Numbered from the stretch's first letter, positions 47,929 through 57,660 are shown. The stretch: DNA of 64,000 bases from Acidobacteriota bacterium (GCA_017307505.1 JAFKEE010000026.1:62001-126000); one strand, 5' to 3'. The notes: generated from the letters alone by a model not told the origin. Program-made: numbers and translations.

Positions 47929-48771
47929 ATGAAACGAAGAACAATTCTGTCGCTCGCCGGGGTGGCGCCGGCCGCGTGGGCCGCTCCTCAGCAGCCCGCG
48001 CCCAAGCCGAAGAACTGGCGCACCTCCCCGCTCGGTTATACCGATACGCCCGTGCTGCCAGGTCAACCCTGGAAAGTCCATGACATAGCCCGTCCGCGGC
48101 CCTCCGTGGTGACGCCCGGACCCAAGCCCGGCGATCCTCCGTCCGATGCCATCGTGCTGTTCAGCGGCAAGGACCTGGCCCAGTGGTATCAGAATGGAAC
48201 CGGCCCCAATAAGGGCAAACAGGTTCCGGCTAAGTGGAAGTTGGAGAACGGTTTCGTCGAATGTGTCGGCGGCACCGGCGACCTCATCTCCAAGGAAAAA
48301 TTCGGGGACGCCCAGTACCACATCGAGTGGAGTGCGCCCACCGAAATCGATGGCGATTCCCAATGGCGCGGCAATTCCGGCATCCTCGTCATGAGCCGCT
48401 ACGAGATTCAGGTGCTGGACTCCTGGGACAATCCCACCTATGCCGATGGACAAGCAGGCGCCATCTACGGCCAGTGGCCGCCGCTGGTGAACCCCATCCG
48501 CAAACCCGGCGAGTGGAACACTTACGACCTTTTCTGGGAAGCGCCCAAGTTCGAGGGCGGGCGTCTGGTTAAACCGGCTTACGTCACCCTCATGTTCAAT
48601 GGCGTCCTGGTGCATCACCACAAGGAAGTCATCGGGCAGATGGCCCACCGGACCATCCGGCCCTACGAACCCCACGCGCCGGAAGAGCCGTTGTCCATCC
48701 AGGACCACGACACCAAACCGCGCTTCCGCAACATCTGGGTCCGCAAGTTGAAGCCGTACGACTCGAAATAG
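47929..48771 (+). CDS. DUF1080 (3-keto-disaccharide hydrolase-like) secreted protein, second copy
   Basis: A 280-residue exported protein. The N-terminus MKRRTILSLAGVAPAAWA has a twin-arginine-like start (KRR) and a short hydrophobic core, so Tat or Sec export is likely. The DUF1080 domain is marked by VLFSGKDLAQWYQNG, KFGDAQYHIEW, RGNSGILVMSRYEIQVLD and YGQWPPLVNPI. It is a clear paralogue of the protein at 15158, including the leader motif LGYTDTPVLPGQPWKVHD. Substrate unknown. Confidence 0.9.
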   Translation: MKRRTILSLAGVAPAAWAAPQQPAPKPKNWRTSPLGYTDTPVLPGQPWKVHDIARPRPSVVTPGPKPGDPPSDAIVLFSGKDLAQWYQNGTGPNKGKQVPAKWKLENGFVECVGGTGDLISKEKFGDAQYHIEWSAPTEIDGDSQWRGNSGILVMSRYEIQVLDSWDNPTYADGQAGAIYGQWPPLVNPIRKPGEWNTYDLFWEAPKFEGGRLVKPAYVTLMFNGVLVHHHKEVIGQMAHRTIRPYEPHAPEEPLSIQDHDTKPRFRNIWVRKLKPYDSK

Positions 48772-48787
48772 CTCCTACGGAGGCGCC

Positions 48788-49339
48788 ATGAGCCTGGACG
48801 CAAACACGGCAACGGCCACCCTGGCCGGTGGCTGTTTCTGGTGTCTGGAGGCGGTCTATCTCCAGATGCGCGGCGTCCTTTCTGTCGCCTCCGGCTATAT
48901 GGGCGGTACGGAAAACGAGCCTACCTACGAAGAGGTCTGCTCCGGCGAGACTGGCCACGCCGAGGTGGTCCAGCTAGTTTACGACCCGAACATATCGTCA
49001 TATCGCGATATCCTCGAGGTCTTCATCGCCATCCACGACCCCACCACCCTCAACCGCCAGGGTAACGACGTGGGCACGCAGTACCGGTCGGCGATCTTCT
49101 ATCACACCCCGGAACAGGAAGCCGAGGCCCGCACCTTCCTGTCCGAACTGACAACTGCCAAAGTCTTCGACGACCCCATTGTCACGGAGATCACCCCGGC
49201 CGCCAGGTTCTGGCCGGCCGAGGATTACCACAAGAACTACTTCGCCACCCACCCCTGGCAGCCATACTGTACGTTCGTGGTATCTCCCAAAGTGGCCAAG
49301 TTCCGGAAGAAGTTCTCAGCTCTGCTCAAGACTGCCTGA
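48788..49339 (+). CDS. msrA: Peptide-methionine (S)-S-oxide reductase
   Basis: A 183-residue repair enzyme reducing methionine-S-sulfoxide in proteins. The catalytic motif GGCFWCLE holds Cys16, and SGYMGGTENEPTYEEVCSGETGHAEVV is the family signature region. The length is typical for MsrA without MsrB. GGAGG sits 4 bases before the ATG. The 3' end overlaps the converging GH5 gene by 24 bp. Confidence 0.97.
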   Translation: MSLDANTATATLAGGCFWCLEAVYLQMRGVLSVASGYMGGTENEPTYEEVCSGETGHAEVVQLVYDPNISSYRDILEVFIAIHDPTTLNRQGNDVGTQYRSAIFYHTPEQEAEARTFLSELTTAKVFDDPIVTEITPAARFWPAEDYHKNYFATHPWQPYCTFVVSPKVAKFRKKFSALLKTA

Positions 49340-50305
49340 GATCCGGTCTCGCAGACAGGCAAGCTGCGGCCGGTGCACGGCGTAATCGCTGGACGGCTGC
49401 AGCCCTATCGGATAGTCCTGCCACCACTCTCCGGCGGCCCAGTAGAAGGCATCCATCCCCGCTTCGGAAACCGCGTCCAGGAAGCCGCCCATCACCGCCA
49501 GCCAGCGCGGATCGGCATGGGGAATCCCGAACTCGCCCACCACGCCGCCCACCCCATTGGCCCGGCACCAGTCCAGAAAGGGCGTCACCCGCCGCCGGCC
49601 CAGCGTGACCAGATCGCGATCGCGCGCTGCCTCCTCGTCGTAGGAAAGCTCGTAACGCCCGCCCCGGTTGCTGTCGAAATAGCAGTGCGCCTCATACAGG
49701 AAATTGCCGGCCGGATCGTCGATCCACGACCTCCGCCCATTTCTCTGCTTCCACCACTCGCTGCCGGACCAACCGTCACCGGGCACGAGGATCAGCTTGG
49801 TGTCGCCTGTCGACCGGATGGCATCCACGACGCATTGGGAGATCCGCTTCCAGTCGGACTCACCCATGTCGTGCGGTTCGTTCATCAGGTCGTACGCCCA
49901 CACGGCCGGATGCCCGCCAAACACCTGGATGAAACGAAGCCACAGATCCGCCAGGTCATGCCTGCTCACCGGCGTGCGGCCCCGGCCGTCGGTCTGGTCG
50001 ATGATCCAGTCAGTCCCCTCGATCCGGTACCGCCCGAAATTGTGGGGTTCGAACGCGATCTGCAAGCCGGCAGCGGACGCGCGGTCGGCCGTCAGCACCA
50101 ACTGTTCCAGATAAGCCTCGTCCAACGAGCCACCGGGCGTGGGTTGCAGCCGCTCCCACCGGAACGGCACGCGCAGGCGCGTCAGACCCTGCTCAGCCCA
50201 ATACTGCAGGCTGCGCTGACTCGGGAAGACATAGTCCCGCCCCAGCACGCCCGGCAGGCGGTCTTCTCCCCATTCGGCGCCGGAGACGTTGACCCCGATC
50301 CTCAC
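49316..50305 (-). CDS. Glycoside hydrolase family 5 (cellulase-like)
   Basis: A 329-residue TIM-barrel glycosidase. The acid/base is Glu143 in DLMNEPHDM and the nucleophile Glu258 in GVVGEFGIP. The N-terminal RIGVNVSGAEWGEDRLPG and EPHNFGRYRIEGTDW match the endo-beta-1,4-glucanase type with intact active site. No signal peptide is present on the start chosen (GTG at 50305, overlapping the upstream stop as GTGA), which is odd for a cellulase; it may act on intracellular oligosaccharides or be exported otherwise. Confidence 0.9.
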   Translation of the reverse strand: MRIGVNVSGAEWGEDRLPGVLGRDYVFPSQRSLQYWAEQGLTRLRVPFRWERLQPTPGGSLDEAYLEQLVLTADRASAAGLQIAFEPHNFGRYRIEGTDWIIDQTDGRGRTPVSRHDLADLWLRFIQVFGGHPAVWAYDLMNEPHDMGESDWKRISQCVVDAIRSTGDTKLILVPGDGWSGSEWWKQRNGRRSWIDDPAGNFLYEAHCYFDSNRGGRYELSYDEEAARDRDLVTLGRRRVTPFLDWCRANGVGGVVGEFGIPHADPRWLAVMGGFLDAVSEAGMDAFYWAAGEWWQDYPIGLQPSSDYAVHRPQLACLRDRISGSLEQS

Positions 50306-50736
50306 ACCCGGTAGTTGTCGGCTTTCCAGTTCTTGATCGACTTCTTGATGTCGTCCTGGCTCATGTGCTTCTCGGCGGCGAGTTGCGCCAGGGCGACGAA
50401 CTCGGAGTCCGGCGCAAAGCGCAGGGCGACAATCTGCAGGGGCTCCAGCCTGGGATCCAGAAGCTTGCCGGTGAGCACGAAGTGCCGCAGGTTCTCTTCG
50501 GCGCGGATGGCGCGGTCCTGTGCCTTCAGCGCGAAAATCCGGGCAAACAGCGAGATGAACACCATGGCAATGTTCATGACGAGGATCAGTGCAGCGCTGT
50601 ACAGCCGCTGGTGATCGCCCATCGACTTCCAAAGGTTCACGCCGGACCCGATGAGCGTGAGCAGCAGCAACGGGGATAGGACGTAGTGGTACATCGGGAC
50701 AAATCTGGCGTGTTTGGCGTAACTCTGTTCCTGCAA
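50302..50736 (-). CDS. DUF6526-like small membrane protein
   Basis: A 144-residue protein with two membrane spans (YVLSPLLLLTLIGSGVNLW and SAALILVMNIAMVFISLFA) and a cytoplasmic helical tail containing LAAEKHMSQDDIKKSIKNWK. The start QEQSYAKHARFVPMYHYV fits what I recall as DUF6526. The initiator is TTG at 50736, backed by AGGAGG 7 bases upstream. Its role is unknown. It is coupled to the GH5 gene by a GTGA overlap. Confidence 0.75.
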   Translation of the reverse strand: MQEQSYAKHARFVPMYHYVLSPLLLLTLIGSGVNLWKSMGDHQRLYSAALILVMNIAMVFISLFARIFALKAQDRAIRAEENLRHFVLTGKLLDPRLEPLQIVALRFAPDSEFVALAQLAAEKHMSQDDIKKSIKNWKADNYRV

Positions 50737-50968
50737 AATGAAGCCTCCTGGCCGGATAGAATTCAGGCGGGACCAGCCCGCGTTCAGCAATCCAGCATCG
50801 CACGACACGCCCCAGCTTGGCGGTACCTCTCGCAAGACAGCGAAGAGCTTGTACATCCAGACGACCGCGTGCGGGATACCCCCGTTGCCGCGGCCAGCCC
50901 GCGGAAGTATACTCCGCCTGGGTCACCCTTCCTATCAGGAGAATACGGTCGAATTAGGAAAAACTGCC

Positions 50969-51382
50969 ATGCTGAGGTTTGCCGCAGTTGCCCTTCTTCT
51001 TTTGGTGTTCGCCTTGCCGCTGCGCAGCAAGACGCATAAGGTCACCTTCCCCAACGCATGTGGCGAGGTTTGGAGTGCCGTCAAGGATACTCTTGGCGAG
51101 GCCGGGAACTACACCGTGAAAGTCGCGGATGAGACCCGCATGATCGCCACCTACAGCGTCAAACACTCGGCCCATGTCACCGTCACCGGAGCGCTGCGCC
51201 AGCGCCCCAATACCGTCTCTTTGAACGCCCACGACACAGGTTGTGTCATGGAGGTTCAGTCGAACTACAGCGGCTTCGAACACAACGATGCCGGCGACTT
51301 TTCGAAACGCGTCACCGACGCCCTGACTAAACGGAAAGAGGCGCCTCCCGCCGAAGCGGCCAAGCCGGCCAATCCCAAGTGA
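50969..51382 (+). CDS. Small secreted hypothetical protein
   Basis: A 137-residue protein with signal peptide LRFAAVALLLLVFALPLRS. The mature part has two cysteines (FPNACGEVW, HDTGCVMEV) that could form a disulfide, and beta-rich character; the C-terminus is Ala/Pro/Lys-rich. AGGA stands before the ATG. The region from ACGEVWSAVKDTL resembles small exported acidobacterial proteins of unknown function. Divergent from the DUF6526 gene. Confidence 0.7.
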   Translation: MLRFAAVALLLLVFALPLRSKTHKVTFPNACGEVWSAVKDTLGEAGNYTVKVADETRMIATYSVKHSAHVTVTGALRQRPNTVSLNAHDTGCVMEVQSNYSGFEHNDAGDFSKRVTDALTKRKEAPPAEAAKPANPK

Positions 51383-51416
51383 AGAGCCGGAGCGAACCGG
51401 TTGCGCGCCGGGACGG

Positions 51417-52370
51417 CTAACTCACGGGGAACAACAGTTTGTAGCCCGTGGGCATCAGGTGGTCGGTGATCTGCTCTGTATGCTCCGCGGCCAACTTCTT
51501 CAGATCTAGCGCCTGCTCCAGTTTCTGCAGCAGGCTTCCGTCGTCCAATCCGCCGTGGGCGGGGTCCAGCAGGCCGCCAAACGCATCCAACACCACGCCC
51601 TGCAATTGATCCAGCCGGATCGTCTGGCGGAAGAAGTTCAGGGCTTCCAGCAATGTCTCGCCAGACGACTGGCTCTCCACCATACTTCGGTTCCTGTCGA
51701 AGTAGAATTGCCGGCCATAGTGGCGGTACCCCATTGAGTACAACGGGACCCTGGGCACAATGTCGCGGTCATTCACCAGCCGGAAGATTTTATGGCCCAG
51801 TTTCTCGTTCATAATCCGGGCAAACTGCTCGTCTCCGACGCGAGGCTGGCCGTAGGTGTACACCGCATGCACCGGGATTCCATCCCGCAATTCGGTCTGC
51901 GTCGCGCAGATCTGCGCCAGCGCCCCACCCAGGCTATGACCCGCAATCCAGATTTTGCGGTCGCCTTTGCCGCGCAGCAGATCAGGGAAGATACAACACC
52001 CGCCGAAGTCCTTTTTCCAGGCCGCAAAGAACGCCCGGAAGAAGCCGCCGTGGACACGCGCCAGCCCTTCCCATGAAATGGGGATCGTCCTGGCGTCGCT
52101 GCCCACATCTGCCAGCTTGGAAGGTTCTGTCCCGCGGAAAACAACCAGGATTGCGGCCGCGCTCTGCGCCACGAAGCCCTGCGTCCCGCTGAGCGGGTCG
52201 AGCAGGCTGGTGTCGATGGAATGGAAAGCTTCGGTAAACCCATTGTCCGTGGCCCACTGGCGGCAGGAGGCCTCGCTCTCATACGCCTGGGCGGCAGCGT
52301 CGCACAGGAATGCGGCATTGCTCGTCGTGTACTCAGTAGCGGCGGGATCGAACTGGAAAGCGCTCTTCAT
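51417..52370 (-). CDS. Class 3 lipase family protein
   Basis: A 317-residue alpha/beta hydrolase. The nucleophile is Ser146 in IAGHSLGGALAQ, with VVFRGTEP before it supplying the oxyanion region, and LVNDRDIVPRVP holding the acid; the family is Lipase_3. The start ATG at 52370 has GGAG 8 bases upstream. No signal peptide is seen, so it is either cytoplasmic or exported by another route. The C-terminal 90 residues are helical and not typical of the core domain. Confidence 0.88.
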   Translation of the reverse strand: MKSAFQFDPAATEYTTSNAAFLCDAAAQAYESEASCRQWATDNGFTEAFHSIDTSLLDPLSGTQGFVAQSAAAILVVFRGTEPSKLADVGSDARTIPISWEGLARVHGGFFRAFFAAWKKDFGGCCIFPDLLRGKGDRKIWIAGHSLGGALAQICATQTELRDGIPVHAVYTYGQPRVGDEQFARIMNEKLGHKIFRLVNDRDIVPRVPLYSMGYRHYGRQFYFDRNRSMVESQSSGETLLEALNFFRQTIRLDQLQGVVLDAFGGLLDPAHGGLDDGSLLQKLEQALDLKKLAAEHTEQITDHLMPTGYKLLFPVS

Positions 52371-52537
52371 CCTGGAATCTCCCTCTGCATCAGCGGGTAG
52401 GCACCACTGGCGAGGTGTCAAGTATAACCTGCCAGTCGTCCGTTGAAACCCCAATCTGGCAGGCAAGTGCGAAAACACCCTGCTGCCCGCCGCCGGCCTT
52501 AGGGAACCTCTCGCAACGGACTTTCGTATCTGAATGC

Positions 52538-54937
52538 ATGGCACTCCTGCAGGACTTCCGGCTCGCCGCCAGGATGCTGGCCCGCAATCGAGTCTGGGCC
52601 CTGGTGGCAATTCTGGCTCTGTCTCTCGGCGTAGGCGCCAATGTCGCCATTTTCTCCGTGGTCGGCCTGATGATCTCGGTGCCACTGCCCTATCCCAACG
52701 CAGGTGAACTCGCTTATGTCCCCCAGACCAATGCCGTCCGCGGTTTCCGCCAGGCCGCCGTCAGTCCGCAGGATATCGACGATTGGCGCGCGGCCGCCGG
52801 CATCGCTTCGTTGGCCGCCTTCACCTCGCGGCCCGTTGCCTACAGCGGGGAAGGCGAACCCCAGCACCTGCCCGCCATGCAGGTGACGCCCGAGTTCTTT
52901 CCGGTCCTCGGCGTCTCGCCCGCCATGGGCCGCACGTTTACCAGCGCGGAGGGTCCGGAAACCGAAGCCCGTGTCGCCGTCATCTCTCACGCTCTCTGGC
53001 AGGGCCTTTTTCGGGGCTCGCCGGACGTCCTGGGCCGCGACCTGCGCCTGAACGGAGGCAAGTACACCCTTGTCGGTGTCATGCCCGCGAACTTCCACTT
53101 CCTCTACCGGCAGTGCGATCTCTGGCTGCCCCTTGCTCTGGAGCCGGCCCAGCGCGGCCGCGGCTGGCGCGGCTTGAACGCCGTGGCCCGCCTTCGCCCG
53201 GGAGTAAACACCGCCCAGGCCGACGCCCAGGTTCGTGCCATCTCGGAACGCATTGCGAAAGAGGACCCGAAGAACGGGGAACACTGGCGCGGTTCCGTCC
53301 GCCCGCTCACTGACCGGGTCATCCCCAAGTCCGCCCGTGCCTCGGCTGGAGCGATGTTTGGCGCAGTCGGCTTTGTCCTGCTCATCGCGTGTGCCAATGT
53401 CGCCAGCCTCCAACTCGCCCGCGGCACCCAACGCCACCGCGAACTCGCCCTGCGTGCCGCCCTCGGCGCTGGCCGTGGCGCCCTCGTCCGCCTTCAACTC
53501 GTCGAGAGCCTGCTGGTTGCTCTGCTGGCGGGCGTTGCCGGCGTTCTCACCTCCTATTGGACCGTCCCCCTGTTGAAACGCATTGCACCGTCGGAGATGC
53601 AGATCTTCGAACTCGCGCACGTCGATCTCTCCGCTCTCGGCTTCGGTCTCGCGCTCTCCGCCGGTTGTGCCGTGGTCTTCGGCTTCCTGCCTGCCCTGCT
53701 TCTCACCAGGGGCAATCTGGCGGGCTCTTTGCAGGACGCCGGACGCGGATCTTCCTCGGGTCGGCACGTGATCCTCAATAGCCTTGTCGTCACCGAGATG
53801 GCCCTGGCGCTCGTCCTTGTCACTGCCAGCACCATGATGATCCGCAGCCTGATCCGCCAGCAAACGCTCAGCCCCGGCTTCGACACGCGGAATCTCACCG
53901 TGGCCTACGTGCTGCTCCCTCAGACCCGCTACACCACTGAGCCGCAGGTCGCCGGCTTCTATGATCGCGCCCTCCAGAACCTGCGCCGCGATGCCCAGGT
54001 GGAGTCCGCCGCCCTGGTCCAGACGCTGCCGCTTGCGGGGGACAACAGCTATCTCTCCGTGAAGGTGGAAGGCACGCGCGAGGAAGACCGCGACCAGGCC
54101 GCCGGCAGCATGATCGTCAGCCCCGGCTACTTCCGCACACTGAAGATTCCCCTGGTCTCCGGCCGCGACTTCTCGGACCAGGACGATTCCACCGCCCGGC
54201 GCGTTGTCATCGTGAATGAAACCTTCTCCAGGCGTTACTGGCCCCGCGACCCCAATCCGCTGGGCCGCCGCCTGCGTATTGCCCGCGACACCGGCCCGTG
54301 GCTCACCGTCGTCGGTGTGGCCCGCGATGTCCGCCACGAAGGACTCGACGACCCGCCGCGCCCCGAGATCTACCGCCCCCATGCCCAGGCTCCAGAACGC
54401 ATCATGACTCTCGTCGCCCGCAGCAATCAGGCCGTGCAGTCCGCCGCAGGCTCCATGCGCGCCGCCGTCTGGCAGGTGGACCGGGAGCAGCCGCTTTTTC
54501 GACTGCAGACCATGGAGCAGCTCCTTCTCACGCGCACCTCCGGCCAGCGCGCCACCACCAAAGTGCTGTTCGGACTTGCGATCATCGCTCTGATCCTCGC
54601 CGCCGTCGGGACCTATGGCGTCATGGCCTACACCGCCGCCCGCCGCATCCGGGAAATTGGGATCCGTCTCGCCCTGGGCGCGACCCACTGTTCGGTCTTC
54701 CGCATGGTGCTCCAGGGTGGGGCGCGGCAGGCCGGCATCGGTCTGTTGGTAGGCTTGCCCGCGGCCTATGCGGTGACGCCGCTCTTGAGGGCGGCCAGCG
54801 ACGGCCTCGAGCCGCAGGATCCCACTGTCTATCTGGGCGTGTCGATTCTCCTGTTCGCGGTAGCCCTGGCGGCCAGCCTGGCGCCCGCCCGCCGCGCCAT
54901 GCGAGTGGACCCGGCCACGGTGTTGCGCAGCGAGTAG
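52538..54937 (+). CDS. ABC transporter permease of the ADOP (acidobacterial duplicated orphan permease) type
   Basis: A 799-residue membrane protein with two MacB/FtsX units: each has a periplasmic MacB-like core and three spans after it. LQDFRLAARMLARNRVWALVAILAL is the N-terminal span; VLLIACANVASLQLARGTQRHRELALRAALGAGRGAL and IRLALGATHCSVFRMVLQGG are the paired FtsX signatures. No ATPase gene is adjacent, as usual for this group. The substrate is unknown. A longer upstream reading is possible, but ATG 52538 starts the family domain. Confidence 0.92.
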   Translation: MALLQDFRLAARMLARNRVWALVAILALSLGVGANVAIFSVVGLMISVPLPYPNAGELAYVPQTNAVRGFRQAAVSPQDIDDWRAAAGIASLAAFTSRPVAYSGEGEPQHLPAMQVTPEFFPVLGVSPAMGRTFTSAEGPETEARVAVISHALWQGLFRGSPDVLGRDLRLNGGKYTLVGVMPANFHFLYRQCDLWLPLALEPAQRGRGWRGLNAVARLRPGVNTAQADAQVRAISERIAKEDPKNGEHWRGSVRPLTDRVIPKSARASAGAMFGAVGFVLLIACANVASLQLARGTQRHRELALRAALGAGRGALVRLQLVESLLVALLAGVAGVLTSYWTVPLLKRIAPSEMQIFELAHVDLSALGFGLALSAGCAVVFGFLPALLLTRGNLAGSLQDAGRGSSSGRHVILNSLVVTEMALALVLVTASTMMIRSLIRQQTLSPGFDTRNLTVAYVLLPQTRYTTEPQVAGFYDRALQNLRRDAQVESAALVQTLPLAGDNSYLSVKVEGTREEDRDQAAGSMIVSPGYFRTLKIPLVSGRDFSDQDDSTARRVVIVNETFSRRYWPRDPNPLGRRLRIARDTGPWLTVVGVARDVRHEGLDDPPRPEIYRPHAQAPERIMTLVARSNQAVQSAAGSMRAAVWQVDREQPLFRLQTMEQLLLTRTSGQRATTKVLFGLAIIALILAAVGTYGVMAYTAARRIREIGIRLALGATHCSVFRMVLQGGARQAGIGLLVGLPAAYAVTPLLRAASDGLEPQDPTVYLGVSILLFAVALAASLAPARRAMRVDPATVLRSE

Positions 54938-55069
54938 AGTGGAGCGAATCCAGGCACCGGCTAACTGACCTCCGGTGCAGCATGCATCATCGGAGTGCAC
55001 AGCCCGCAAACCAGGTCGAAGCGCCTATTCGGCCGTGCCACCATTGGGACGGCGGACCCCCAGGTCCGT

Positions 55070-55089
55070 AGCCGGTCGCCTGACCGGCT
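55070..55089. repeat. Inverted repeat in the permease-mannosidase gap
   Basis: AGCCGGTC at 55070-55077 pairs with GACCGGCT at 55082-55089 around a 4-base loop, in the 212-bp gap between convergent genes. No T-run follows; it may be a weak terminator or a dispersed repeat. Confidence 0.45.
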
Positions 55090-55149
55090 CACCGTAGCCG
55101 GGCCAGCATCCGGCCACCGAGTCTCAATCGCGCCGGCCCTGTCTCCGGT

Positions 55150-57456
55150 TCACCGCCCCTGTGTCGACATCGAGAACGGCCGCTCCCCGGTCCCCCAAGT
55201 CTTATTCGGCTGACCACTCATCACGAACTTCAACTCGCCACCGGCCAGAATCTCCTCGTGCCGCAGAAACGCCCGAGCCAGCGCCTTGCCATTCAGCAGC
55301 ACCTGCCCGACATACCGGTTCGCATCGCCAAGCCCGTCCGCCGTCACCCGGAACACCTTCCCGTTCGGCAGCCGCAGACTGGCTTCCTCCACGAAGGGCC
55401 GTCCAAGAATATACTCATTCGACGCCGGAGCCACGGGATAAAATCCCAGCGAAGTGAACACCAGCCACGCCGACATCTGCCCCAGGTCGTCATTGCCCAC
55501 CAGACCCTCCGGAGACGGTTTGTACTGGCTCTCGACGATCTGCTTCAGCCGCTCCTGAGTCCGCCACGGCTGGCCCGCATAGTTGTAAAGGTATGCCAGG
55601 TGGTGGCTCGGCTCATTCCCGTGAATGTACTGCCCGATCATTCCCGAAATATCTTCGACGTGCGCGTACTGCTTCGGATCCACCTTCGCATCGAACATTG
55701 CATCCAGCTTGGCCACCAGCTTCGCATCGCCGCCCAGCAACTGAATCAGGCCCGCTTCATCCTGCGGCTGATACCACGAATACTGCCAGGCATTGCCCTC
55801 CGTAAACCCGCTATCCTTGCCGGCCAGAGCCGGATCAAAGGGCTCAGCGAACGTCCCGTCGGCCTTCCTCGGCCGGACAAAGCCCAGCCTGTTGTCGAAG
55901 ATATTCCGCCAATTGCTTGCCCGTTTCTCGAATTGCGCCGCCACATCCGCGCGCCCCATCGCCTTCGCCATGCGGGCCAGCGTCCAGTCGTCGAACGCAT
56001 ACTCCATGGTTTGCGACGCGCCCTCCGGATCGCGATCCGTCGGAACGTAGCCCAGCTTCATGTAATCCGCCAGATGCCCGAACGGCCCGTACGTTGCACT
56101 GGCGATCATCGCCTGCAGCGCCGCGTCGGCATCGTAGCCCCGGATCCCTTTCATATACGCATCGGCGATGACGGGCAATGCGTGATACCCGATCATGCAC
56201 CACGTCTCGATCCCCTGGAATTGCCAGATCGGCAGGATCCCGTACGGGCTCCGTTGCTGCGACGCGACCAGAGACCGCACCACATCATTGGTCCGCTTGT
56301 CCGGCTGGATCAACGTCATGAGCGGCTGCTCGGCGCGGTACGTATCCCACAACGAGAAGGTCGAGACGAAGGTGTACCCGCTCGCCTTATGCACCTGGTT
56401 GTCCGGGCCGCGATAATTGCCATCCACATCCATCGCCACACTGGGCGCCATGAGCGTGTGATACAGTGCCGTATAGAAATTCTTCAGCGTATCCGCCGGA
56501 GCCTTCACTTCCACCGCGCCCAACGCCGCGGCCCAGGTCGCTTCTGCGGCCGACCGCGCCGCGTCGAAATCGAATCCGGCCACCTCGGCGTTCAGGTTCG
56601 CGATGGCCCCGTCCTCACTCACCGTCGACAACGCGACCTTCACCACCAGCGGCGCACTCAACTCACCAAAATCGAAGACGCCCACCAGCCCGCGCCCTTC
56701 GATCGCCGCCGTATCCGCTGGACTTGTGCCCGGCGTTTTGAAGCCTCGATACTCCACCGCCGGCTCCCGGTTCATCAGTTCGTGCTTGACGGGCGCCTTG
56801 GAGAATCGCATTGCGAAATAAAGCTGCCGTCCCGGAGCCCAGCCGCGCGTCTCGCGCATCCCGGTCATCGTGCCGTCGGCGCGAGTGCGAATGCGCGACC
56901 ACAGCACCTTCCCCGTGTAGTTATAGATGGAGGATCGCAGGTCGAGCAAAATGCGCGCGGGTGCGCCGGCCGGGAACGTATAGCGGTGGACGCCAACGCG
57001 CGTCGTGGCCGTCAGCTCGGCGCGGATGCGAGAGTCTTCCAATGTAACGGCATAGTAGCCGGGCTGGGCGAGCTCCGAAGAGTGGCTGAACTGCGATCCG
57101 TAGCCGGATCCCGGCTTGTCTGCAGTCTGCGGGTCGAGCTGGACGTTGCCGGATATCGGAACCACCAGGAAATCGCCCAGGTCCGAATGGCCGGCGCCGG
57201 AGAAATGGGTATGCGAGAAGCCCAGCAGCGTCGTGTCTTCGTGCCGGTATCCGGCCGCCCACTTATAGCTCTGTTTGAAGTGGCGGATCTGGGTATCGGG
57301 GCTCAATTGGACCATGCCAAACGGCACGGTGGCCCCCGGAAACGTATGGCCGTCTTCGCCCGTTCCAATGAAAGGATCAACGGACCGGTAAGCAACGCCA
57401 GGCTCGGCAGCGGCCGCGGATGCAGCCAGGATGAAGGTAAGAGTAAGGAGTTTCAA
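55150..57456 (-). CDS. GH92 alpha-mannosidase, secreted
   Basis: A 768-residue exo-acting, calcium-dependent alpha-mannosidase family member. A signal peptide (LLTLTFILAASAAAA) leads to the GH92 start VDPFIGTGEDGHTFPGATVPFGMVQLSPDT; GFSHTHFSGAGHSDLGDF follows, and the (alpha/alpha)6 barrel contains FVSTFSLWDTYRAEQPL and HGNEPSHHLAYLYNYAGQPW. The length fits the family. With GH53, GH5 and DUF1080 proteins it points to glycan scavenging. It converges on the ADOP gene. Confidence 0.94.
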   Translation of the reverse strand: MKLLTLTFILAASAAAAEPGVAYRSVDPFIGTGEDGHTFPGATVPFGMVQLSPDTQIRHFKQSYKWAAGYRHEDTTLLGFSHTHFSGAGHSDLGDFLVVPISGNVQLDPQTADKPGSGYGSQFSHSSELAQPGYYAVTLEDSRIRAELTATTRVGVHRYTFPAGAPARILLDLRSSIYNYTGKVLWSRIRTRADGTMTGMRETRGWAPGRQLYFAMRFSKAPVKHELMNREPAVEYRGFKTPGTSPADTAAIEGRGLVGVFDFGELSAPLVVKVALSTVSEDGAIANLNAEVAGFDFDAARSAAEATWAAALGAVEVKAPADTLKNFYTALYHTLMAPSVAMDVDGNYRGPDNQVHKASGYTFVSTFSLWDTYRAEQPLMTLIQPDKRTNDVVRSLVASQQRSPYGILPIWQFQGIETWCMIGYHALPVIADAYMKGIRGYDADAALQAMIASATYGPFGHLADYMKLGYVPTDRDPEGASQTMEYAFDDWTLARMAKAMGRADVAAQFEKRASNWRNIFDNRLGFVRPRKADGTFAEPFDPALAGKDSGFTEGNAWQYSWYQPQDEAGLIQLLGGDAKLVAKLDAMFDAKVDPKQYAHVEDISGMIGQYIHGNEPSHHLAYLYNYAGQPWRTQERLKQIVESQYKPSPEGLVGNDDLGQMSAWLVFTSLGFYPVAPASNEYILGRPFVEEASLRLPNGKVFRVTADGLGDANRYVGQVLLNGKALARAFLRHEEILAGGELKFVMSGQPNKTWGTGERPFSMSTQGR

Positions 57457-57626
57457 CGCGATTCCCTCTCAAGGTACCGCATTTCGGACCTTCCTCTCGC
57501 GTATCGCCCTGCCGCTTTCCGCCACATGACAGTGATGGGAATGCGCCCCAGAGGGTTCACGCCCCGTCGCGTGCCCAGGAGAAAACAGAGGTAAATCACC
57601 GCATCCGGCAGGCCAATTCCCGTGGG

Positions 57627-57660
57627 GCAGAATCCATTCTGCGCGGGACTTCAATCCCGC
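57627..57660. repeat. Tandem double hairpin
   Basis: Two hairpins lie back to back: GCAGAAT/ATTCTGC (57627-57642) and GCGGGA/TCCCGC (57643-57660, loop CTTCAA). They are in the 293-bp gap (57457-57749) between the zinc-ribbon protein gene and the mannosidase gene, both on the minus strand. This looks like a dispersed REP-type element, though no second copy was seen in the window. Confidence 0.45.

Noticed and set aside
52499-55009. 836-codon open frame antisense to the orphan permease
   Set aside because: A shadow of the strongly supported + strand gene; Gly/Ala/Asp-rich translation without any family motif.
55258-57594. 778-codon + strand frame opposite the GH92 gene
   Set aside because: Arg/His/Pro-rich shadow; the minus strand carries intact GH92 motifs and a signal peptide.
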